Source: Bradyrhizobium liaoningense | Lineage (GTDB): Bacteria; Pseudomonadota; Alphaproteobacteria; Rhizobiales; Xanthobacteraceae | Direction of reading: 5' to 3' | DNA: 64,000 bases | Assembly (NCBI RefSeq): GCF_018130785.1 | Contig: NZ_JAFCJT010000001.1 | Coordinates: forward strand, 310,001 to 374,000 | In this document: piece after piece, positions 54,110-61,672 of the stretch | How the letters are laid out: every line of letters starts with the position of its first letter | Numbering within the stretch: the first letter of the stretch is position 1 | Position numbers and translations under genes: made by a program | The notes under the pieces: generated by a model | What the model saw: only the letters and a program-made list of their open reading frames with translations | Told to the model about the DNA's origin: nothing | Database searches by the model: none

Positions 54110-55047
54110 GGCGCACCTCCGGAGACTGGTTTCCCGCGAAAGCTTCCGGTCAACGTGTTCAGGAAAGCAACGAGCGAGGCGACCTGGTCGTCCGTCAACG
54201 TTCGGTCAAGCTGTGCGGCAGCCATTCGGCGCACCGCCACCTCAAGCGTGGCGGCGCTTCCATCGTGAAAATAAGGCGCCGTTGCTGCGACGTTGCGCAA
54301 ACTTGGCACCCGCACCAGCTTGGGCCCGCGCAGAACCAGCGGACGGAAGATGCCCTGTTGGGCGATCAGATTTGCCCCCACGTTGACGCCCTGGTGGCAC
54401 GAGCTGCAGCCAAACGCCTTGAACGTCTTATAGCCATCGAGTTCCGCCGGCGAAAGCGCCGAACTGTCTCCACCGAGCCAGCGGTCAAAGCGGCTACCGG
54501 GTGTGAGAAGTGAGCGCTCGAACGTCGAGATTGCATCGAGAAGGCTGTCGCGATCGACGTCGTGCCCATAGGCAAGGCGAAACGCTCTGTTCGTGGCGGT
54601 ATCCGCCTTCAATCTCCGCACGACTTCCGGCACGCTGTCGCGCATGTTGGCCGGATTGGCGATCGATGCCTCCGCCTGATCGGCCAGACTGCGAAAACGC
54701 CCTTCCCAGCCCAGGCGAAAGCTAAGCGCCGCGTTGAACACGGTGAGCGTGTCCAGCGCCTTCGTTGCGCCCCGTCGTCCCTTCGCGCCGTCAGCCCCAT
54801 TCGTGTCGACGTCATGGCAGGATGAGCAGGCAAACGTTTCGTCGGCCGACAACCGCGGATCGCTGAACAATCGCTCGCCGAGCGCCAATTTTCGCGGATC
54901 GGACGGAGGCGGCTGCGGAATCGGCGTGATGGGCTCGCGGTCTTGCTGGACCCGATCTGCCGAAGGCAAACTTCGCAACGGCACCTGCGCGGCCACGACG
55001 CCGGCAAACGAAGCCAGCCCGCAGACGATAACCAGAATCTGCCTCAT
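54106..55047 (-). CDS. Di-heme cytochrome c peroxidase family protein
   Basis: Periplasmic protein of 313 aa with a signal peptide (MRQILVIVCGLASFAGVVAA). The two c-type heme sites are CSSCH near residue 78 (ACSSCHDVDTNGADGAKGRR) and CSSCH near 213 (FGCSSCHQGVNVGANL). ALGERLFSDPRLSADETFAC and SVPSLRNVAATAPYFHDGSA are standard for the CcpA/MauG superfamily. It should reduce H2O2 with electrons from cytochrome c. It overlaps both neighbours by four bases. Confidence 0.92.
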   Translation of the reverse strand: MRQILVIVCGLASFAGVVAAQVPLRSLPSADRVQQDREPITPIPQPPPSDPRKLALGERLFSDPRLSADETFACSSCHDVDTNGADGAKGRRGATKALDTLTVFNAALSFRLGWEGRFRSLADQAEASIANPANMRDSVPEVVRRLKADTATNRAFRLAYGHDVDRDSLLDAISTFERSLLTPGSRFDRWLGGDSSALSPAELDGYKTFKAFGCSSCHQGVNVGANLIAQQGIFRPLVLRGPKLVRVPSLRNVAATAPYFHDGSAATLEVAVRRMAAAQLDRTLTDDQVASLVAFLNTLTGSFRGKPVSGGAP

Positions 55048-55664
55048 CGCAGATCAAGGTCGCTCCGGATAGCACGTCCGCCGTCGAGGCGGATGAGCCC
55101 AATGTCACGCAAGGCTCGATCGTCGAGTCTCTCCAGTTCGAACATGGCGCTGCGCATGGCTCGACGATCGCGCATCCAATCCCGCAGAGATACCGCCATT
55201 GCGCTTATCGACCTGTACCAGGTTCGGATCGGATAGGGTCGAGCGGAGAAACTCTCCGCAACTTCGCGATGGACCAAGGCTGCCGGCCCACGCCGCCATG
55301 AGGGCAGACCGACCTCCGTACCCTCGATCCACAGTCCCGTCGAATACACAACGACGCACACGTTCCCGTCTGTTCCGGTAAATCTGCGGCCTGGCTCATC
55401 ACGCTGATCCAGCGAAGGATACATCGCATCGGCGTAAGCGGCGCAGCCCGCAAGAAACTCCGCCGTCAGCGCAGAACAGGCGGCAAGCGTGCAGTTCGCA
55501 ACTGCTCCTCCACCAAATATCTTCCGCGCTCGCGATCGCTCCGCGCGAGCGCCAGGATCAGGCCGGGCCGACACACCGCGTTGGCCGCCATCGCAAAGTG
55601 CTTGCTTCAGAGGCAGCATCGTCATCTCCCAATTCATTCCATGGGAAGATTCTAGGACTGCCAT
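55044..55664 (-). CDS. Protein with C-terminal DUF1127 domain
   Basis: Protein of up to 206 aa. Only the end is recognised: AMRSAMFELERLDDRALRDI followed by GLIRLDG is a DUF1127 motif, found in small stress-linked rhizobial proteins. The N-terminal 150 residues (including a Cys-rich CTLAACSALTAEFLAGCAAY) match nothing I know. DUF1127 proteins are normally about 50-70 aa, so this is a fusion or a mis-sized frame; starts at 55637 or 55622 are possible. It heads the operon with the peroxidase and the VirA-like kinase. Confidence 0.65.
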   Translation of the reverse strand: MAVLESSHGMNWEMTMLPLKQALCDGGQRGVSARPDPGARAERSRARKIFGGGAVANCTLAACSALTAEFLAGCAAYADAMYPSLDQRDEPGRRFTGTDGNVCVVVYSTGLWIEGTEVGLPSWRRGPAALVHREVAESFSARPYPIRTWYRSISAMAVSLRDWMRDRRAMRSAMFELERLDDRALRDIGLIRLDGGRAIRSDLDLR

Positions 55665-55850
55665 GTTTCCGAAGAATTCCGGCAGAGGGATAGACTGCTA
55701 CGGCTGTAATCTTGGGGTGATTATAGTTTTTAATCCAGTTCGACTGCTCGACCCGCACCAGAGATGGGCAGGCCGCCTCGAAGACGTTGGCAGTAATTTT
55801 CAAGACGATCACGGCAACCGCCAAATTTGGCCATATCGTTCGCCCAGCCG

Positions 55851-56618
55851 TCAAAAGCACTCGACCGGAAGCGTGAAGACGTAGCCAATGCCGCGCTCGG
55901 TGCGGATGACGGATGGTGCACGCGGATCGTTTTCCAACTTGCGGCGCAAGCGGAGAACCTGGACGTCGATGCTGCGGTCGAAAACGTCCTCGTGGACACG
56001 TGTTGCCTGCAAGAGATGCTCTCGGGACAGCGGCCGCTGCGGCGCGTCGAGAAAGGCCATCAAGAGCGCGTACTCGCCCTTAGTCAGCGCAATGGGCCGG
56101 CCGGTTGAGTCGGTCAAGCGACGCAGCCGCCGATCGACCTGCCAGTCCCCAAAACGCCAGCGACCTCTTTCGGAGTCACGTCGATTCGATGCCGGCGTGG
56201 CTTCACGCCGTCTGAGAACCGCCTTTATGCGAGCCAGAAGCTCCCTTAGTCCGAACGGCTTCGTCAGATAGTCATCCGCTCCCAACTCCAGGCCGACAAC
56301 GCGATCAATCTCGTCGCGTCGGTGGCCCGTTGTGATGATGACGGGAACATCTGATCCTGCTCTAATCTCACGAAGCAAGTCGAGACCGTCTTCTTGTCCA
56401 AGGCGGAGATCGAGCACCACAAGATCCGGTTCATCGCGGGCAAGGATACCAGGCACCTCTGCTCGCCGCGACGCCGAGATGGTGCGAATGCCGTGATCCT
56501 CGAGATAGTTTGTCACCAAGTGCCGCATCGTCAGATCGTCTTCAACAACGAGACATGTGGGTCCTTGGCGCTTCGTGTCGCTTCCGGGCAATGGTTCAAA
56601 CGGTCTAAATGCGTCCAT
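55851..56618 (-). CDS. OmpR-family response regulator
   Basis: Protein of 255 aa with an intact receiver: acidic pair in CLVVEDDLTMR, phospho-acceptor Asp70 in LVVLDLRLGQEDG, Lys near 120 in YLTKPFGLREL. The winged-helix domain ends in VIRTERGIGYVFTLP. The first 18 residues are an extra tail. No kinase overlaps it; the VirA-like kinase 1.7 kb away or the soluble kinase at 59489 could be its partner. Confidence 0.9.
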   Translation of the reverse strand: MDAFRPFEPLPGSDTKRQGPTCLVVEDDLTMRHLVTNYLEDHGIRTISASRRAEVPGILARDEPDLVVLDLRLGQEDGLDLLREIRAGSDVPVIITTGHRRDEIDRVVGLELGADDYLTKPFGLRELLARIKAVLRRREATPASNRRDSERGRWRFGDWQVDRRLRRLTDSTGRPIALTKGEYALLMAFLDAPQRPLSREHLLQATRVHEDVFDRSIDVQVLRLRRKLENDPRAPSVIRTERGIGYVFTLPVECF

Positions 56619-56908
56619 AGCAGCTTATCTGGCGATCGCGATCAGACTGACAGCCCTTTGCGCCAATTTCATGCTCCGACGCTTCCCGCGGAGATATAGG
56701 GATGGCATGCCAGAATTGCCTCATACGTTCTTGAGAGTGATTCTTAGAAATCGTCTAACCTCCGTACCAAACGCGCAGCTTCGTCCTCCGGCTGCGCTTA
56801 GGTCTACCGAACATTCCCGGCAGACCTCGATCCCGAGATCTCCTGCAAGCGAAGCGGCAGCGGCGGTGACTCGTACGGTGAGGTCGCTACCTCGATGTAG
56901 GCTCCGTT
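56619..56908. other. Gap before the decarboxylase pseudogene
   Basis: About 290 bp with no recognisable gene or site. The missing 3' part of the pseudogene to the right is not found here. Confidence 0.4.
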
Positions 56909-58083
56909 CTAGGGGAGCGAGGCCTGTTGAACCGCCTCGTCTGAGGAAAGCTGCTCAAGGCCAAGATCCACGGAAGTCGTGCCCGCCTCGGCAACCACGA
57001 CATCGTCGGGCCGCAAGAAGTCGGCCCAGCGCGGGTATAACGCCGCCGCCGTGATCGCATCCGAGCCGCTACCGACCCGCGCCCCAACAGCCTCTCCGGC
57101 ATGAGGCGGAATCTGAGCGTTTCGTCGCTTCATTCTCGGAGCGAGCGCGGCCAAGACATCCGCCATCTCAACGCCCGGAAACCTCCGACCGCGCACGACC
57201 ATGTCGTGGAGATTTATCGAGATCAAACGTGCAGGATCGATCTTCGCGGTAAAGGCACCCATGTTCAGATCGCTGAAGAACGTCCCAACCGTCAGGACGG
57301 CAGCGTCGCTTTCAACAAACTGGCGCACGTCATCGTCCCTCAGTCGCCCTACATTCATGCCGAGATACGCCGGCTGACCTTCGTTCAGCACCGATTTGTC
57401 GGTGAGCCCCGTCGCGAAGGGAAGACCGGAGGAATCGACGATCACCTGCATGAGCGATTCCAGCCTGGCCCGCGCCACCAGAACGCCCGGAAGGATACAC
57501 GCCGCTCTCGCGCTCTCCGTGTATCTAGGATTGCCTCGACAGCCCGTCCCAGCGCGGCTGGATCGCTTCCCGGACCTGCGATTGCCTGCAAGGGCCCCTG
57601 CGCAGGCTGCAATGCGAGGTCGGCGGGAAAGGCCCTGTAGACCGGCTGCAGATGATAGAGCGTCTCGAAGATCAGGCGTTCCATCTCCCAGACCACGTTC
57701 TGCGGCGTCATGACTGCGCTGGCACACACGACCGGCTCGCTCATGCGCCGAAACCAGTCGAATGCACCGTCTCCCAGCGAATGGTGCACCATGGCGCGCC
57801 CAATTGAGCTGACATCGCCGGTGTTCCGACCAGGTGAAATAACGGAAGCGCTCGGCAGCCGCACCCGCAATTGCATTCATCGCGCTGAGCTCGCCAACGC
57901 CAAACGTCGTTGCGATCGCTCCGAAGTCCTTCAGCCGTGCGTGACCATCCGCAGCATAGCCGGCATTAAGCTCATTGCAGCAGCCGATCCAGCGCAGTCC
58001 GGAAAGCGCGCTGATGCCGTCATTGATCGGAAAGGACCGATATCGCAGAGACGAGCCAAGACATGTTCGATGACGGTTGGCAT
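56909..58083 (-). pseudogene. Pyruvate/indolepyruvate decarboxylase-type ThDP enzyme, decayed
   Basis: Pieces of one alpha-keto-acid decarboxylase in several frames. The start is MPTVIEHVLARLCDIG (from 58083). Then, shifted, come FPINDGISALSGLRWIGCCN, ELNAGYAADGHARLKDFGAI and TTFGVGELSAMNAIAGAAAE. In another frame follow SRAMVHHSLGDGAFDWFRRM-like sequence near 57790 and VVWEMERLIFETLYHLQPVY. Later come SGLPFATGLTDKSVLNEGQP and VLTVGTFFSDLNMGAFTAKI. It ends at VVVAEAGTTSVDLGL, so the whole ThDP-binding domain (the last ~170 residues in this family) is missing. Confidence 0.85.
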
Positions 58084-58193
58084 CAGACGGCCCCTCGATG
58101 CGAGAAAGCCGACCCCGCGTCCAGATTGCAGAGATGTCACTGCGCCGGGGCATCCGGCTACATCGGTAACGATCGTTCCACGTCATGCGGTCC

Positions 58194-58382
58194 TCAAAAG
58201 CCGTCCGCGCCGTCGCGGGTCTGTCCACGCGCGAGCAACGTTCGCGTTGCGCCGCTCACGTCGTTCTGACGCATCAGGCTCTCTCCGACCAAAAAGGTTC
58301 CCATCCCGAGCCGCTCGAGCTTGGCTAGCGCGATCTCCTCACGCTTGTAGGACTCGATCTTCTTCAAGATGTCGGATGTCAT
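58194..58382 (-). pseudogene. trpC: trpC (indole-3-glycerol-phosphate synthase) with a large internal deletion
   Basis: A 62-codon open frame joins the first and last pieces of Trp[21 protein letters not shown] is the usual N-terminus, and [20 protein letters not shown] followed by ATRTLLA is the usual C-terminus. About 200 residues between them, including the whole barrel core and catalytic Lys and Glu residues, are absent. The junction is in frame, so a short peptide could still be made, but it cannot be an enzyme. Confidence 0.82.
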
Positions 58383-58708
58383 ACTTCGGACTCGCTTGAT
58401 AGGATGGACACCGGTTGACTAGTCACAAGCATGCGGGCTGGCCAATCTCTTTTTGTTGAGCGCCGCGTAAGTGAGTGTGCGCACTTCCAGTGCCTCCGTA
58501 CGCGATCGCACTGCGACGATTTACGGACTTTTGCAAAAACAGACGGCCGGCATTCGGCAGGCTCGGTAATACTCTTCCGAGAATTCCCGCCGAGCGGTGT
58601 GTCATCGCCTCGCCAAATAGAGCTGCGAGACCGAAGGAGCGACGGGACCGTGCACAATTCGATACCGTCCAGTGCATAGTGAAGCACTTGGCCCCAAGGA
58701 GCGCGCCG
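58383..58708. other. Gap between trpC remnant and short-chain dehydrogenase
   Basis: No gene or copy of the 32-bp element was seen in this 326-bp stretch. Confidence 0.4.
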
Positions 58709-59449
58709 ATGTCCAGCCCCCAAAGAAAAGTTGCCATCATCACCGGGTCTGCGCGCGGCATCGGCGCGGCGATTGCCGAGAGGCTCTCCCGCGACCGCTT
58801 TAGCGTCGTCATCAACTATGCAGCCAGCGCAACCGAAGCAGACGTTCTCGCCGACAAGATCGAGATGGCTGGCGGACGCGCCATCGTGGCGCAGGCCGAT
58901 GTAAGTCAGCCCTCCGACGTAGAGCGCATGTTCGAGATGGCAGACGTCGCCTTCGGCGGCGTAGATGTGCTGGTGAACAATGCCGGCATCATGCAGCTTT
59001 CACCGATCGCCGAAGCCACCGACGCGCAATTCGACGCCCAGATCGCAGTCAACCTAAAGGGAGCCTTCAACACTCTCCGTGAAGCGGCCCGCAGGATCCG
59101 TCAAGGCGGCCGTATCATCAGCCTCTCATCCAGTCAGGTGGACCTCCTTCATCCGAGCTATGCCATCTATGCCGCTACGAAGGCGGGAGTCGAGACGATG
59201 ACGCGCGTGCTCGCAAAGGAGCTCCGCGGCAGGAAGATAACCGTCAACGCAATTGCTCCGGGGCCGATCGCGACGGCACTGTTTCCTGAGGGAAACTCGC
59301 GGGAAGCAATCGATCATCGCCCAAGCCTCGCACCTCTCGATCGGCCTGGTCAGCCCGTCGACATCGCGGCGATCGTGGCTTTTCTCGCCGGCCAGGATGG
59401 CGCCTGGATCAACGGCGAGGTGATCAGGGCCAACGGCGGAATCATCTGA
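58709..59449 (+). CDS. Short-chain dehydrogenase/reductase (3-ketoacyl-reductase-like)
   Basis: Protein of 246 aa. The cofactor motif is AIITGSARGIGAAIAERLSR (residues 9-28), NNAGIMQLSP lies near 90, the catalytic Ser is in IISLSSSQ near 139, and the Tyr-x-x-x-Lys in IYAATKAGVETM near 154. AIAPGPIATALFPEG and the C-terminal NGEVIRANGG are standard. An Asn after the second beta strand (VVINYAAS) suggests NADP(H). Start at 58709 (MSSPQRK) is the family start. Confidence 0.92.
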   Translation: MSSPQRKVAIITGSARGIGAAIAERLSRDRFSVVINYAASATEADVLADKIEMAGGRAIVAQADVSQPSDVERMFEMADVAFGGVDVLVNNAGIMQLSPIAEATDAQFDAQIAVNLKGAFNTLREAARRIRQGGRIISLSSSQVDLLHPSYAIYAATKAGVETMTRVLAKELRGRKITVNAIAPGPIATALFPEGNSREAIDHRPSLAPLDRPGQPVDIAAIVAFLAGQDGAWINGEVIRANGGII

Positions 59450-59488
59450 GGGATCCTCACGTACTTCGACAGCGACTTCACTTCGCCC

Positions 59489-60241
59489 TCAAGCCATTTC
59501 TGCCAGGATGGAAAACCGCGTTCCGTGTGACGGCGCGGAGTTTACATCGATACGATGGCCAATGATCGCGGTCGCACGACGCACGATGAAGAGACCGATT
59601 CCAAGTCCATCGGACTCGGTCGAATCAATCCGCGTGAACGCATCAAAGATCCTCGCCATCTCGTGGCTGGTCATGCCTATGCCGGTGTCGATCACATCGA
59701 TCCGGATGCGGCTGCCGAAACGACGGCAACCCATTAGGATACGGCCTCCCGGTCGCGTATATTTGACCGCGTTGCCGACCAAATTGCCGAGGATCGCACC
59801 AAGCAAAAAGGCGTCGCTCATCACGAGTGATCTGCTCGGCACGACGCGAATCTGTATTCCTTTTTCGGTCGCGAAGGATTCATTGTCACGGCTAACTTGT
59901 TGCAGCAATGGCTCGAGGCTGACCGGCGCCAATTGCATATGGTCGGCGCGCTGGTGCAAGCGAACCGCCCCTATGAGCTGATCGAGCTGCCGCTTCAACT
60001 GATCGATAGCATTTTGGCCAATTTCCAAGAGGCGCAGCTCGGATTTTGTCCGAGAGCCATTCCCCAATCGCTCTTGCGCGCTCTGCAGTATTTGCAGCGG
60101 CTGCCTGAGATCGTGACCTGCGATGGCAAGGAGCACGACCTCGAAATCCGAAGGAGCCTCGCTCGAGACTGGATTCTTGCGCCGCTCCGAGCAAGGAGAT
60201 GCAAAGGTTTCGGCTTCGACCCGGTTGTTGACATCGCACAT
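59489..60241 (-). CDS. Soluble sensor histidine kinase without input domain
   Basis: Protein of 250 aa made only of kinase core. The phospho-acceptor box is LLAIAGHDLRQPLQILQSAQ near residue 40, followed by ILGNLVGNAVKYTRPGGRIL, VIDTGIGMTSHEMARIFDAF and GLGIGLFIVRRATAIIGHRI. The GHDLRQPLQ form is common in PAS-linked hybrid kinases, so this may be a shortened gene or a partner of another sensor. Start at 60241 (MCDVNNRV) is preferred; 60289 is also possible. Confidence 0.85.
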   Translation of the reverse strand: MCDVNNRVEAETFASPCSERRKNPVSSEAPSDFEVVLLAIAGHDLRQPLQILQSAQERLGNGSRTKSELRLLEIGQNAIDQLKRQLDQLIGAVRLHQRADHMQLAPVSLEPLLQQVSRDNESFATEKGIQIRVVPSRSLVMSDAFLLGAILGNLVGNAVKYTRPGGRILMGCRRFGSRIRIDVIDTGIGMTSHEMARIFDAFTRIDSTESDGLGIGLFIVRRATAIIGHRIDVNSAPSHGTRFSILAEMA

Positions 60242-60367
60242 AATAGGCTCTCCTGGATTGGTCTCCTTCAACTCAAGGAGCGTTGGCACAGTTTGCGCCT
60301 CCAGCGACAGCGAGCCAGTGCAGCGTTGTGAGTTGTTGCAAATTCTTGCGATTGGGCCGTTGGTGAA

Positions 60368-60628
60368 TCATCTAACAGCTCCATCGAGAATGCCGAGACG
60401 ACGCAGCACGAGATCCATCGCACCGGAAACCCGTCGTCTTACGTCGGGGTCCCCGACCCCGCATGCAGTTTGTGCCGCCGGGCCCGCCGGCTCCATACGG
60501 TGCGCGCGCCGAATAGCGATCATCGACATCTGCCAGGACGGTGCTCCGAGATCGTACGAAATGCGTCCAGCGGGCAAATAGAACAGCGCGATTACTGCAC
60601 TTCCCTCTCCTCGGGGTAGTGGGAGCAC
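60368..60628 (-). CDS. Uncertain small protein
   Basis: An 86-codon frame upstream of the kinase gene, containing LPAGRISYDLGAPSWQMSMI and VRRRVSGAMDLVLRRLGILD. I do not recognise it. The main support is the degenerate copy 6 of the 32-bp element about 140 bp upstream with the same end facing this frame as in the other five cases. Another frame overlaps it, so the reading is not secure. Confidence 0.35.
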   Translation of the reverse strand: MLPLPRGEGSAVIALFYLPAGRISYDLGAPSWQMSMIAIRRAHRMEPAGPAAQTACGVGDPDVRRRVSGAMDLVLRRLGILDGAVR

Positions 60629-60766
60629 CAGATTGGTTCCTCTCGATCACGCATCGTCGCCTCGCTCTTCGCTAAAGTCCTTGAGCACTGTACGTTCTGA
60701 GATGTCACGATTCCCGTCGTGCGTCGTCGGGACAGTGTCTCCAATATGGCCGGGTCTCGGCGAGGC

Positions 60767-60798
60767 AGAAGTGAAATTGCTGCAATATGATCCTGAAT
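60767..60798 (-). promoter_or_regulatory. 32-bp element, degenerate copy 6
   Basis: AGAAG-TGAA-N5-TGCA-N9-TGAAT on the + strand. Spacing is identical to the other copies but three conserved bases differ. It lies between the uncertain small frame and the decayed LysR gene. Confidence 0.5.
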
Positions 60799-60905
60799 CG
60801 CACTCACAAAGGTGCGCCTCGGTAGGAGGGTGGATTGCGCAGCAACGCGGTTGGCGTTAACTGCTTCGTCTGAAGCAGCCGTTCGTTCCTGATGGATCCC
60901 AAATC

Positions 60906-61617
60906 GTGCCGATGTCCTTCAACACACTGGACCTGAACCTTTTGAAGGTATTCGATGCCATCATGGAGGAGCGAAGCGTTCTCAGGGCGAGCCACAAGGT
61001 CGCCCTGAGCCAGTCCGCGGTTAGTCACTCGCTCGCTCGCCTGCGTGAAATGCTGGAGGACGACCGGTCCGTACGGCAACAGGCATGCAGCCGACGGCGC
61101 GCGCGCTGGCGATGGCTTCGCAGATACGCGAAGCGCTGCGAACGCCAGAGTGGCCGTCGAGCTTCCTCACTTCGATCCCAAGACTTCGACGAAGCAATTT
61201 ACCCTTGCTGCGAACGACTTCACCACGATGGTGCTCTGCGCGCCGCGGCTGAAGCTGTTGGAGGCCTCAGCGCCATCCGTCGATCTGACCATCAAACCGG
61301 TGACCCGGATTGATCTTGCCGAGCAGATTGACCTCGGCCGTATCGATGTGGCCATAGGCGTATTCTCGGCGCATCCTCGCCGGTTCAAGACGGCGCTGAT
61401 GTTCGAGGATACCGGGCTCGCAGCGATCGTTCCGCGTCCACTCGCAAAGGCTTTTGAACGAAGATACGCAATAAGGACGCACGAATTGCCTTATGCAACG
61501 ACGCCGGTTGAGATCAGGCTTCTATGGCACGAACGCGTCGATGATGAGCCGTCCCACGCTTGGCTTCACGATATCCTTCGGCGTTCGGCCGAAAGTCCGA
61601 GGCACGAAATCGGGTAA
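60906..61617 (+). pseudogene. LysR-family regulator, decayed paralogue
   Basis: Starts well (FNTLDLNLLKVFDAIMEERS, VALSQSAVSHSLARLREMLE) and is close to the intact LysR at 46328. After LEDD the frame shifts to VRTATGMQPTARALAMASQI, then shifts again to VAVELPHFDPKTSTKQFTLA. After MFEDT about 100 codons are missing relative to the paralogue, and the text resumes at GLAAIVPRPLAKAFERRYAI and HELPYATTPVEIRLLWHERV. Two frameshifts and a deletion make it non-functional. Confidence 0.88.
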
Positions 61618-61672
61618 TCCGCGACGAAGCGGGCTGGCTCCTCAGGTTAAGGCGCCGCCCGTCGGAAGATAC

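Noticed and set aside
60280..60300. Possible sigma-54 promoter (TGGCAC...TTTGCG)
   Set aside because: The distance between the GG and GC pairs is two bases too short for a -24/-12 promoter.
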